Shown one piece after another: positions 1 to 6,418 of a stretch of 13,644 bases of DNA; within the stretch, counting starts at the first letter, position 1; each line of letters opens with the position of its first letter. The DNA is from JBDSTW01 sp039914705 (GTDB lineage: Bacteria; Pseudomonadota; Gammaproteobacteria; SURF-13), in assembly GCA_039914705.1 (NCBI GenBank), contig JBDSOT010000081.1:1-13644 (forward strand). The letters run 5' to 3'. A program made the position numbers and the translations under genes. The notes under the pieces are model-generated. The model had not been told where the DNA came from and did no database searches. It saw only the letters and a program-made list of their open reading frames with translations.

Positions 1-2
1 AT

Positions 3-596
3 ACGAAGGTACAGAGCGTGGTGAAGACTCCCTACAGCGGTCTGTATGAGGTGTTTATCGCGGGGCAGCTAATCTATACGGATGACAGCGCCAATTATCT
101 TATTCAAGGCAGCATTATAGATGCGAAAAATGATCGTAATTTAACCGAGGAGCGCACACGGGAGCTATTGCGCGTGAAGTTCGACGAGCTGCCGCTGGCC
201 TCCGCCATCAAGACGGTCAAAGGCAATGGCAAACGCAGGCTCGCGGTGTTTTCTGATCCGGACTGTCCCTTTTGCAAAGAACTTGAAGTTCAGTTGAAGT
301 CAGTCACCGTCGTAACCGTGTACACATTTTTATTTCCCATAGCCGAACTGCATCCGGATGCCACGCAAAAAGCGAATGCCATTTGGTGCGCGGCGGATCA
401 GCCCAAGACCTGAACAAACTGGATGCTTGACGGCGTAGCACCCCCTGGCAAGGCTGACTGTAAAACACCCACTGATGAAAATATCAGGCTGGCTAACCGC
501 CACGCAATCAGCGCAACGCCGACCGTCATCTTTTCCGACGGCGAGCGTCAGGAAGGCGCTATACCCACCGCGGAAATTGAAAAACTACTGAAATAG
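3..596 (+). pseudogene. dsbC: DsbC-type thiol:disulfide isomerase, 5' partial, interrupted by in-frame TGA
   Basis: This is the C-terminal part of a periplasmic disulfide isomerase of the DsbC/DsbG family, which reshuffles wrong disulfides in exported proteins. The reading frame is open from the left edge, so the start, signal peptide and part of the dimerisation domain lie outside the window. The visible part has the end of the N-terminal domain (TPYSGLYEV), the linker (NLTEERTRELL) and the thioredoxin fold with active site DPDCPFCK (first Cys codon at 264-266). A TGA at 411-413 stops the frame after AADQPKT. Past it the same frame stays open for 60 codons (WMLDGVAPPGKADC, then ISATPTVIFSDG with the cis-Pro loop) to TAG at 594-596. 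Family members usually carry Trp where the TGA stands, so one TGG-to-TGA change explains the break. The second structural Cys and the cis-Pro loop lie after the stop. A product ending at 413 would probably misfold. A sequencing error is possible. Confidence 0.85.
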
Positions 597-692
597 GAGG
601 GCCGCTGCCTGGACGGCGTTTGATGTGCAGAATTCAAGATTTGTCATGAAAGTGTCACACGCGAACCAGATAATCCACAGGCCTTAAACCCC

Positions 693-695
693 TAA
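693..695. repeat. Left copy of putative TAA target-site duplication
   Basis: TAA lies immediately before the left inverted end of the repeat element, and the same three bases follow the right end at 842-844. Three bases alone are weak evidence; the case rests on their exact position next to the inverted ends. Confidence 0.35.
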
Positions 696-744
696 GGAAG
701 CTCTGATTTATTCAGAGTTTCCGCCGGTACAGGGATGTGCCGTT

Positions 745-774
745 ATTTTTCAAATACACAAGTGTTTGAAAAAT
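745..774. repeat. Internal 13-bp stem-loop of the mobile repeat
   Basis: The arms 745-757 and 762-774 pair over 13 positions with one T-G wobble, around a 4-base ACAA loop. The stem is AT-rich (ATTTTTCAAA on the left arm). It is the middle of three stem-loops in the element and lacks the GC-rich stem of an intrinsic terminator. Confidence 0.6.
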
Positions 775-804
775 GAAGAAAAAAATCACATTTTTGCTTT
801 TCGT

Positions 805-836
805 CTCTGAAAATTCCATGGATGGAATTTTCAGAG
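805..836. repeat. Perfect 15-bp inverted repeat at the right end of the mobile repeat
   Basis: The arms CTCTGAAAATTCCAT (805-819) and 822-836 are perfect reverse complements with only 2 bases between them, so the real loop must open several central pairs. The outer six bases CTCTGA/TCAGAG are the same hexamers that form the left-end stem-loop at 696-722, which links the two ends of the element. Confidence 0.7.
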
Positions 837-841
837 TTTCC

Positions 842-844
842 TAA
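842..844. repeat. Right copy of putative TAA target-site duplication
   Basis: TAA directly after the right inverted end TCAGAGTTTCC, matching 693-695. It stands 8 bases before the ribosome binding site of the next gene, so the element would have landed in that gene's leader. Confidence 0.35.
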
Positions 845-852
845 CAATAGTC

Positions 853-858
853 AGGAGG
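853..858 (+). promoter_or_regulatory. Ribosome binding site AGGAGG of the TpsB remnant
   Basis: A strong Shine-Dalgarno sequence stands 9 bases before ATG 868, fixing the start ahead of the signal peptide. It lies downstream of the mobile repeat and so survived that insertion. Confidence 0.75.
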
Positions 859-867
859 ACGCGTGTA

Positions 868-1530
868 ATGAAAGGCCGGGGGTTGGTGGAAAAAATGGGC
901 TGGCTGGTGCTGTTAGCGACAGCCGCTATTAATTCCACACACAGTCATGCGGCTGATGATGCGCCACCGCCAGCAGGCGATGTCCAGACAAGAAAGGCCG
1001 ATGCAGAAACGGTTGCAGCAGAGGCCGAAAATCGCTTCGATGTTATGGAATTTCAAGTGGAAGGAAACTCCGTACTCCCGGCAGTTACCATCGAAAAAGC
1101 CGTCTATCCCTTTCTGGGTGAAAGCAAAAATATCGACGACGTCGAAAAGGCCCGTTCAACGCTGGAAAAAAGTTATCACGACGCCGGTTATCTGACGGTG
1201 CTGGTGGATATCCCCGAACAGAAAGTAGACAGCGGAATCGTACGGCTCTCAATTATTGAAGGGAGCATAGACCGGCTTCACGTCAGCGGTTCGCGCTATT
1301 TTTCGCTGGGCTATATCAAATCGCGGGTACCGTCGCTGGCAGAGGGCGGCGTGCCTAATTTCCCGAAAATGCAAAAAGAACTAGCCGCGCTGAACCGCAA
1401 TCCCGACCGGCACATTACGCCGGTGCTGAAGGCGGGCAGGACGCCCGGCACAGTCGAGGCAGGTTTGAAGGTCGAGGACGAGCTGCCACTGCATGCCAGT
1501 GTATCGAAATTGCGGGACGCTATTAAATGA
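868..1530 (+). pseudogene. Truncated TpsB (ShlB/FhaC/HecB family) outer-membrane transporter, POTRA part only
   Basis: TpsB proteins are outer-membrane pores of two-partner secretion: two periplasmic POTRA domains catch the TpsA exoprotein, and a 16-strand beta-barrel exports it. This 220-residue frame starts at ATG 868 with a good AGGAGG site (853-858). It has a Sec signal peptide (hydrophobic stretch about 11-22, probable cleavage after SHA at 28), an Ala/Glu-rich linker, a POTRA_2-type domain (about 57-133, FQVEGNSVLP to RLSIIEGSI) and a second ShlB-type POTRA (about 134-205, ending VEDELPLHASV). Full family members are around 550-600 residues and enter the first barrel strand here. In this gene unrelated residues SKLRDAIK and a TGA follow, so the barrel (roughly 350 residues) is gone. 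No TpsA partner is visible. The product could reach the periplasm but not form a pore, so it is most likely a decayed remnant. Confidence 0.8.
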
Positions 1531-1551
1531 AGGCTGCTCAGTGCGGTTTGA

Positions 1552-1923
1552 TCAGCGTTTTAAGATGGCCTTGATTTCCTCCAGCTCCTTGCGTATCTGA
1601 CGCAGCATTTTCTGGATTTGATCGTCATCTTCACTAACCGCTTCGGGCTTGATGTCGGTGTTGGACAGACGCTGGCGGGCACCCCCAATGGTGAAGCCAT
1701 CTTCGTAGAGCAGGCTGCGGATTTGGCGAATCATCAACACATCGTGGCGTTGATAATAGCGCCGGTTGCCGCGCCGCTTTAACGGCTTGAGTTGGGGAAA
1801 TTCCTGCTCCCAATAGCGCAACACATGCGGTTTGACAGTGCATAAATCACTGACTTCACCGATAGTGAAATAGCGTTTGCCGGGGATGGGGGGGAGTTCG
1901 TTATTGTTGGTGGCTTCCAGCAT
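1552..1923 (-). CDS. MerR-family transcriptional regulator downstream of ihfA
   Basis: A 123-residue DNA-binding protein of the MerR superfamily, of the short, cofactor-less type that commonly follows ihfA in gamma- and betaproteobacteria; its physiological target is generally unknown. The winged-helix part is at about residues 18-86, with YFTIGEVSDLCTVKPHVLRYWE as helix-turn-helix and LKRRGNRRYY as the wing. The C-terminal end (DDQIQKMLRQIRKELEEIKAIL, about 101-121) is a predicted coiled coil for dimerisation. It has no Cys cluster or effector domain, so metal sensing is unlikely. The ATG at 1923 overlaps the end of ihfA by 23 bases, which suggests translational coupling. Its TGA lies 21 bp from the convergent end of the TpsB remnant. 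In many relatives a tRNA-Pro gene follows this gene; none is present here. Confidence 0.88.
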   Translation of the reverse strand: MLEATNNNELPPIPGKRYFTIGEVSDLCTVKPHVLRYWEQEFPQLKPLKRRGNRRYYQRHDVLMIRQIRSLLYEDGFTIGGARQRLSNTDIKPEAVSEDDDQIQKMLRQIRKELEEIKAILKR

Positions 1924-2203
1924 AAATCTCGATCCTTGCCTTTAATTTCTGACCTGAGCGGAACGTCACGACACGCCGCGCAGTGATGGGAATTTCTTTC
2001 CCCGTTTTAGGATTGCGTCCCGGCCGCATACTCTTGTTGCGCAGCGCAAAATTTCCAAAGCCGGACAGTTTAACCTGCTCGCCATGCTCCAGCGCGGCAC
2101 GCACCTCTTCGAAAAACATTTCCACAATTTCCTTGGCCTCACGCTTGTTGAGACCAAGTTCATCAAATAATTTATCAACCATGTCGGCTTTTGTCAGAGC
2201 CAT
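1901..2203 (-). CDS. ihfA: Integration host factor subunit alpha
   Basis: IhfA pairs with IhfB to form IHF, a nucleoid protein that binds specific sites and bends DNA sharply, helping recombination, replication and sigma-54 promoters. The 100-residue protein matches the family throughout: the N-terminal helices MALTKADMVDKLFDELGL, the core VKLSGFGNFALR (about 43-54), and the DNA-inserting arm RPGRNPKTGKEIPITARR with the intercalating proline. I place the start at ATG 2203 because the protein then begins MALTKAD like known IhfA. A GTG at 2209 in the same frame would add two residues and overlap the pheT stop as GTGA. Either way it is coupled to pheT, and merR overlaps its 3' end. The pheT-ihfA linkage is classic for proteobacteria. 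Confidence 0.95.
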   Translation of the reverse strand: MALTKADMVDKLFDELGLNKREAKEIVEMFFEEVRAALEHGEQVKLSGFGNFALRNKSMRPGRNPKTGKEIPITARRVVTFRSGQKLKARIEIYAGSHQQ

Positions 2204-2205
2204 AG

Positions 2206-4584
2206 TCACTTTCTCAAAGTAGCGCCGATATCATCGTGCAGTTTTGTCACTATCCGATCAACTACAGTATCGGCTTCCGGGTCTGTTAGAGTGCGGGAAG
2301 ACGCCTGTAAGGTCAAGCCCAAGGCAACACTTTTTCTACTTGAATCAATGCCTTTTCCTTGGTAAACATCAAATAATTGCAGCTCAAGCGTGAAATCGCA
2401 GGAGAGTTCCTTGATGCAATCAGTGATCGCCTGCGCCGAAACCGTAGTGTTCACCACGATCGCAATATCACGCCTGAGGGGCGGAAACTTCGACAGTTCA
2501 TGGAATACCGCAACCTGCCGCTGCTCCAAGGCAGAGACCTTTAATTCAAACAGATAGACGCGCTTTCCAAGGCCGAGTTCATCCTCTATGGCCGGGTGTA
2601 AGGCACCCAGCCATCCCACGGACTGCCCATTGCGCTTGATTAAGGCGCTCTGGCCGGGGTGCAGGGCCGGGTGCTGCTGATTACTGTAGGTAAACTTGCG
2701 CGCCGCGCCGGTCAGGTCTACTAAGGCCTCGACATCGGCCTTGATGTCGTAGAAATCCGCAGCTTGTGGCGTCAGCCCCCATTGTTCCGGATATTGATCC
2801 CCTAGCATCACGCCTGCAATATACTTTTCTTGTGTTAAATCATTAGCCTGAGATATAAAGTTAACACCAAGCTCGAAGAAGCGCAAGCGGCTCTGCTGAC
2901 GCTTTTGATTGTGAAGCAAGGCTTGCAGCAGACCACACCACAGGCTGGTGCGCATAACAGACATGTCGCTGGAGATGGGGTTGGTCAGTGCAATCGGGGT
3001 ATGTTCGGGATCGAGTAAGTGCTGCAGGCTGGGTTCGACAAAGCTGTAACTGACGATCTCCTGGTAGCCGCGGTCAACGAGTAACTGCCGCATCCGATGC
3101 GCATTGATCGCCGTCTCCGGACGCGCGGTCATTTTCAGTGGCGCTACGGCGCGTCGCGTCGGCAATTGATGGTAGCCGTAAAGGCGCGCAATCTCCTCTA
3201 TCAAATCGGCCTCAATGGCGATGTCGAAACGATAGCCAGGCGCGGTAACCTGCCAGCCGTGTTGCTGAGAAATAACCTCCATACCAAGCCGTTTCAAGAT
3301 GTCCGTCACGCGTGCAGCGTCGATATCCACACCTAATAAACGTGAAATGGCCAAGGGCCTCAAAGTAATCGGCGAACGTACCGGCAGATGTTCAGGGTGT
3401 GCGATCTCCCTCAATGGCCCGGCCTGCCCGCCGGCAATCTCCAGTAGCAGGGCAGTAGCGCGTTCCATGGCGATGCGTGGCAGGTTTGGGTCTACGCCGC
3501 GTTCAAAGCGAAATGAAGAGTCGGTGTGCAGACCGTAACGCCTGGCGCGTCCGGCAATATGTTGCGGACTAAAGAATGCGCTTTCGAGAAACAGCGCGGT
3601 GCTGACGCTGCTGATTGCCGAGTCCATACCGCCCATAATACCGGCCATTGCCTGCGCTCGATGCTGGTCGGCGATCACCAGGGTATCTGCGCTCAGATTC
3701 ACCCGTTGCCCATCGAGCAGCATTAAGGTTTCGTCCGGATGGGCGAGGCGCACTTGTATGCCGCCTTCAAGTTTGGACAGGTCAAAGGCATGCACGGGCT
3801 GGCCGAGTTCCAGAAGAACGTAGTTGGTAATGTCAACGACGGCGCTCACCGCGCGTATGCCGCTACGGCGCAGGCGCTCCGCCATCCATAGCGGCGTCTG
3901 TGCGGAGGGATTAATGCCGGTAACTACGCGGCCGACATAACGCGGGCAGTGCGCAGGCTCTTCAATGCTGATTTCCAGAGCATCAGAGATACTAGCCGCC
4001 ACAGATTCCAGCGGTGCGGATTGCAGGGTGCAATGATTTAAAGCAGCCACTTCGCGCGCGACACCGGCAATGCTCAGGCAATCACCGCGATTGGGCGTCA
4101 GGCCAAGTTCGAATGTAACTTCGTCAAGTTTCAGATAGGCAAAGACATCCTCGCCGATGCGCGTGTCCTGCGGCAATTCCAGAAGCCCGACATCCGCTTC
4201 ACCAAGGCCCAGTTCGGCCATTGAGCACAACATGCCTTGCGATTCCACGCCGTGCACTACGGCCTGTTCGATATAAACATCGTTGGGTAATTGGGCACCA
4301 CTAATAGCCAGCGGTGCGCGTATCCCTACACGTACATTCGGCGCACCGCAAACGATGGTCAACGGCTGGGTGTCGCCCACATTCACCTGGCATACGTGTA
4401 AATGCGCGGATGCAGGGTGGGCGTCAACTGCCATAATTTCACCGACCACAACACCGGCAAACGGCGCGGCCACAGGCTGGATAGCATCGACCTCGAGGCC
4501 CGCCATCGTAAGTTGTGCGGCCAGTTCGGTCGTAGTGAGATCGGGGTCAACCCAGGCACGCAACCAGTGTTCGCTAAGTTTCAT
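2206..4584 (-). CDS. pheT: Phenylalanyl-tRNA synthetase beta subunit
   Basis: The large subunit of the alpha2-beta2 PheRS, which charges tRNA-Phe in the cytoplasm. At 792 residues it is normal for the bacterial long form. Domains in order: an N-terminal helix segment (MKLSEHWLRAWVDP), the tRNA-binding OB fold (about 40-150, with HLHVCQVNVG and VCGAPNVR), the B3/4 editing domain that hydrolyses Tyr-tRNA-Phe (about 210-380, with VDITNYVLLELGQPVHAFD), the B5 domain (about 405-475, RPLAISRLLGVDI), the catalytic-like core (about 480-690, EIVSYSFV) and the C-terminal FDX-ACB anticodon-binding domain (about 698-791, FPPLRRDIAIVV). ATG 4584 follows pheS after 88 bases holding a short tandem repeat; no strong Shine-Dalgarno is visible. 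The TGA stop nearly touches ihfA. No damage is seen. Confidence 0.97.
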   Translation of the reverse strand: MKLSEHWLRAWVDPDLTTTELAAQLTMAGLEVDAIQPVAAPFAGVVVGEIMAVDAHPASAHLHVCQVNVGDTQPLTIVCGAPNVRVGIRAPLAISGAQLPNDVYIEQAVVHGVESQGMLCSMAELGLGEADVGLLELPQDTRIGEDVFAYLKLDEVTFELGLTPNRGDCLSIAGVAREVAALNHCTLQSAPLESVAASISDALEISIEEPAHCPRYVGRVVTGINPSAQTPLWMAERLRRSGIRAVSAVVDITNYVLLELGQPVHAFDLSKLEGGIQVRLAHPDETLMLLDGQRVNLSADTLVIADQHRAQAMAGIMGGMDSAISSVSTALFLESAFFSPQHIAGRARRYGLHTDSSFRFERGVDPNLPRIAMERATALLLEIAGGQAGPLREIAHPEHLPVRSPITLRPLAISRLLGVDIDAARVTDILKRLGMEVISQQHGWQVTAPGYRFDIAIEADLIEEIARLYGYHQLPTRRAVAPLKMTARPETAINAHRMRQLLVDRGYQEIVSYSFVEPSLQHLLDPEHTPIALTNPISSDMSVMRTSLWCGLLQALLHNQKRQQSRLRFFELGVNFISQANDLTQEKYIAGVMLGDQYPEQWGLTPQAADFYDIKADVEALVDLTGAARKFTYSNQQHPALHPGQSALIKRNGQSVGWLGALHPAIEDELGLGKRVYLFELKVSALEQRQVAVFHELSKFPPLRRDIAIVVNTTVSAQAITDCIKELSCDFTLELQLFDVYQGKGIDSSRKSVALGLTLQASSRTLTDPEADTVVDRIVTKLHDDIGATLRK

Positions 4585-4610
4585 TATTTATCCGAAAACA
4601 AAAGAATCCA

Positions 4611-4626
4611 ACGCAAAGACGCAAAG
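4611..4626. repeat. Tandem pair of ACGCAAAG between pheS and pheT
   Basis: The octamer ACGCAAAG occurs twice back to back on the plus strand in the 88-base pheS-pheT spacer. Similar ACGCAAAG runs are, to my recollection, dispersed in intergenic regions of many environmental bacteria. The spacer is unusually long for a pheST pair, which fits an inserted repeat. Confidence 0.6.
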
Positions 4627-4672
4627 AACATCAAAAATGCTACAGCCGTCTTCGGGTTGGGTTTATAAGTTT

Positions 4673-5689
4673 TTATCTAAACTGTTGTAAGAAGCGCAGG
4701 TCATTTTCAAAGAACAGGCGCAAATCGTTCACGCCATAACGCAGCATGGCAAGGCGCTCGACCCCCATGCCAAAGGCGAAACCGGAGTATTGCTCGCTGT
4801 CGATGCCGACATTTTTAAATACCTGCGGATGTACCATGCCGCAGCCCAATACCTCCAGCCAGCCGCTCTGTCCGCACACACGGCAGCCCGCACCCTTACA
4901 CATAACGCAGGCAATATCGACCTCGGCCGAGGGTTCGGTAAACGGAAAGTAGGAAGGGCGGAAGCGCACCTTCAGGTCTTGCTCAAAGAAATTCTGTAAG
5001 AAGTCATCGAGTATGCCCTTAAGATCGGCAAAGCTGATGTCTTCATCGACCAGCAAACCTTCCACCTGATGGAACATGGGGGTGTGCGTCAGGTCGGAGT
5101 CGCAGCGGTATACGCGTCCGGGCGCAATGAGGCGCAAGGGGGGCGGCCGGTTCAGCATCGCGCGAATCTGCACAGGCGATGTGTGCGTACGCAACAGGGT
5201 ATGCGCATCAAAATAAAAGGTGTCGTGCATGGCGCGCGCGGGATGGTGCGCGGGAATATTCAGGGCCTCGAAGTTGTGATAATCGTCTTCGATCTCGGGG
5301 CCTTCGGCAATATCAAAACCGAGCGATGCGAACAGGGTTTCAATGCGCGCGAGGGTTAGCGTAATCGGATGCAGACCGCCGCTGACGTGTCCTCGGCCGG
5401 GTAGGGTGACATCGAGTGTCTCGCTGCTTAGCCGGATATTGCGCTCAGCATTTTCCAGCGCGACACGACGGGCGGTGATGGCCGCGTGCACGGTGTCCTT
5501 GGCCTGGTTGATGGCATGGCCTGCCTGGGGCCGTAATTCCGGGGTGAGATTGCCCAGGGATTTTAGATGCTCGGTGAGGACGCCTTTTTTACCCAGGTAG
5601 TGAACCCGTAATGCATCCAGGCCCGCGAGGTTCTGGGCCTGCGCAATTTCCTGCTGGGCCTGGTTTGCGATGTTCGTCAGATCGTTCAT
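4673..5689 (-). CDS. pheS: Phenylalanyl-tRNA synthetase alpha subunit
   Basis: The catalytic subunit of PheRS, which activates Phe with ATP and transfers it to tRNA-Phe. The 338 residues begin with the coiled-coil tRNA-binding arm (1-90) and continue with the class II catalytic domain: motif 1 around 113-155, motif 2 with FHQVEGL (206-212), and motif 3 with GFAFGMGVERLAML (303-316). Residues 261-272 hold CVMCKGAGCRVC, a four-Cys cluster that could bind zinc and is absent from the E. coli protein. The frame is open upstream to 5836, but that part overlaps rplT and looks unlike PheS. ATG 5689 (MNDLTNIANQAQ) gives the usual family N-terminus, although its ribosome binding site is poor. A 9-bp hairpin lies in the leader between rplT and this gene. 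Confidence 0.96.
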   Translation of the reverse strand: MNDLTNIANQAQQEIAQAQNLAGLDALRVHYLGKKGVLTEHLKSLGNLTPELRPQAGHAINQAKDTVHAAITARRVALENAERNIRLSSETLDVTLPGRGHVSGGLHPITLTLARIETLFASLGFDIAEGPEIEDDYHNFEALNIPAHHPARAMHDTFYFDAHTLLRTHTSPVQIRAMLNRPPPLRLIAPGRVYRCDSDLTHTPMFHQVEGLLVDEDISFADLKGILDDFLQNFFEQDLKVRFRPSYFPFTEPSAEVDIACVMCKGAGCRVCGQSGWLEVLGCGMVHPQVFKNVGIDSEQYSGFAFGMGVERLAMLRYGVNDLRLFFENDLRFLQQFR

Positions 5690-5712
5690 GGCATTGTTCA
5701 ACCCAAATACAA

Positions 5713-5737
5713 AGGGGAAGGCTTTTGACCTTCCCCT
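5713..5737 (-). terminator. GC-rich hairpin between rplT and pheS, possible attenuator
   Basis: On the transcript strand AGGGGAAGG and CCTTCCCCT form a perfect 9-bp stem around a 7-base loop, followed by a short T-rich run (TTTGTATTT). It sits in the 73-base gap between rplT and pheS. In E. coli the pheST genes are attenuated at the same place through a Phe-rich leader peptide. No such peptide is visible here, so a leaky terminator or an RNA-processing or stability element fits better. The T-run is broken, which lowers confidence in termination. Confidence 0.45.
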
Positions 5738-5762
5738 GTTGATACGCCCAAAGATGCTGGCC

Positions 5763-6119
5763 TTACTGGCGGGCGGCCTTGGCCTTTTCCGCAAGCTGCG
5801 CAAACGCGGGCTTGTCGAATACGGCGAGATCGGCAAGTACCTTGCGATCCAGTTCGATCAAGGCCTTTTTGAGGCCGTTCATCAGCAGGCTGTAGGATAA
5901 GCCGCATTCACGCGCACCGGCGTTGATACGTGCGATCCATAAGGCGCGAAACTGGCGCTTCTTCTGGCGGCGGTCGCGGTAGGCGTATTGACCGGCCTTG
6001 ATGACGGCCTGCTTGGCCACGCGAAACACGCGGCTACGCGCGCCGCGGTAACCCTTGGCCTGATCAAGAACCTTTTTATGTTTGGCATGGGCGGTAACGC
6101 CGCGTTTTACTCGGGACAT
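5763..6119 (-). CDS. rplT: 50S ribosomal protein L20
   Basis: L20 is an early-binding large-subunit protein needed to fold 23S rRNA; in E. coli it also represses translation of rpmI and rplT by binding their mRNA. The 118 residues match the family along their whole length: the basic N-terminal extension (MSRVKRGVTAHAKHKKVLDQ), the GYRGARSRVFRVAKQAV helix, RRQKKRQFRALWIARINA, and a globular C-terminal domain from about residue 60 (GLSYSLLMNGLKKA). A GAGGT ribosome binding site precedes ATG 6119. It lies 16 bases after rpmI, the usual order. Confidence 0.97.
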   Translation of the reverse strand: MSRVKRGVTAHAKHKKVLDQAKGYRGARSRVFRVAKQAVIKAGQYAYRDRRQKKRQFRALWIARINAGARECGLSYSLLMNGLKKALIELDRKVLADLAVFDKPAFAQLAEKAKAARQ

Positions 6120-6135
6120 GGTTTTCTACCTCGTA

Positions 6136-6333
6136 TCAACTAAACGGCAGCAAACGGCGCAGACCGGGGACGTCGGATTTATCTACCATTTCATTGCTGC
6201 GCAGGTGACGCTTACGCTTCGTGCTTTTTTTGGTAAGGATGTGGTTAAGATGCGACTGCGCGTGCTTGAAACCGCCCGAGGCCGTGCGCTTGAAGCGCTT
6301 GGCCGCGCCGCTGTTAGTCTTCATTTTTGGCAT
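6136..6333 (-). CDS. rpmI: 50S ribosomal protein L35
   Basis: A small, very basic protein of the large ribosomal subunit. ATG 6333 gives exactly 65 residues, the usual length, beginning MPKMKTNSGAAKRFK and containing the signature ILTKKSTKRKRHLR (about 32-45). The frame is open for 12 more codons upstream (MLHFVIVFKEFV), but that stretch is unlike L35, and AAGGA stands 7 bases before the chosen ATG. The 85-base AT-rich leader after infC is where L20-type autorepression acts in E. coli; I could not identify a clear pseudoknot by eye. Confidence 0.96.
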   Translation of the reverse strand: MPKMKTNSGAAKRFKRTASGGFKHAQSHLNHILTKKSTKRKRHLRSNEMVDKSDVPGLRRLLPFS

Positions 6334-6418
6334 TACAAATTCCTTAAAAACAATTACAAAGTGAAGCAAGAAAAGTTAACAGGGTTTATATATAGCAACA
6401 AATTACCACTTGGGATTT

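Larger units (their letters stand above)
696..841. mobile_element. MITE-like repeat with imperfect terminal inverted repeats, 146 bp
   Basis: The left end GGAAGCTCTGA (696-706) and right end TCAGAGTTTCC (831-841) are inverted copies of each other with 10 of 11 bases matching. TAA stands directly outside both ends (693-695 and 842-844), as for a 3-bp target duplication. Three stem-loops fill the element: 696-722, 745-774 and 805-836. It encodes no protein, so it would need a transposase from elsewhere. Short AT-rich duplications are known for some IS5-group insertion sequences, but I cannot name a parent element. It lies just upstream of the ribosome binding site of the truncated TpsB gene. 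A static cluster of palindromic repeats is the alternative. Confidence 0.5.

Noticed and set aside
411..413. Selenocysteine or Trp recoding of TGA in dsbC
   Set aside because: The position normally holds Trp, no selenocysteine-type hairpin is evident after the codon, and other genes here end on TGA.
1531..1560. Possible bidirectional terminator between the TpsB remnant and the merR-like gene
   Set aside because: GCTGCTCA and TGATCAGC pair with a mismatch over only 8 positions and the T-run is just four bases; it also overlaps the merR-like stop codon.
5690..5836. N-terminal extension of PheS by 49 residues
   Set aside because: The segment overlaps rplT, covers the hairpin, and bears no resemblance to PheS; the family start is at 5689.
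6334..6369. N-terminal extension of L35 by 12 residues
   Set aside because: ATG 6333 gives the exact family length and start with a well-spaced AAGGA site.
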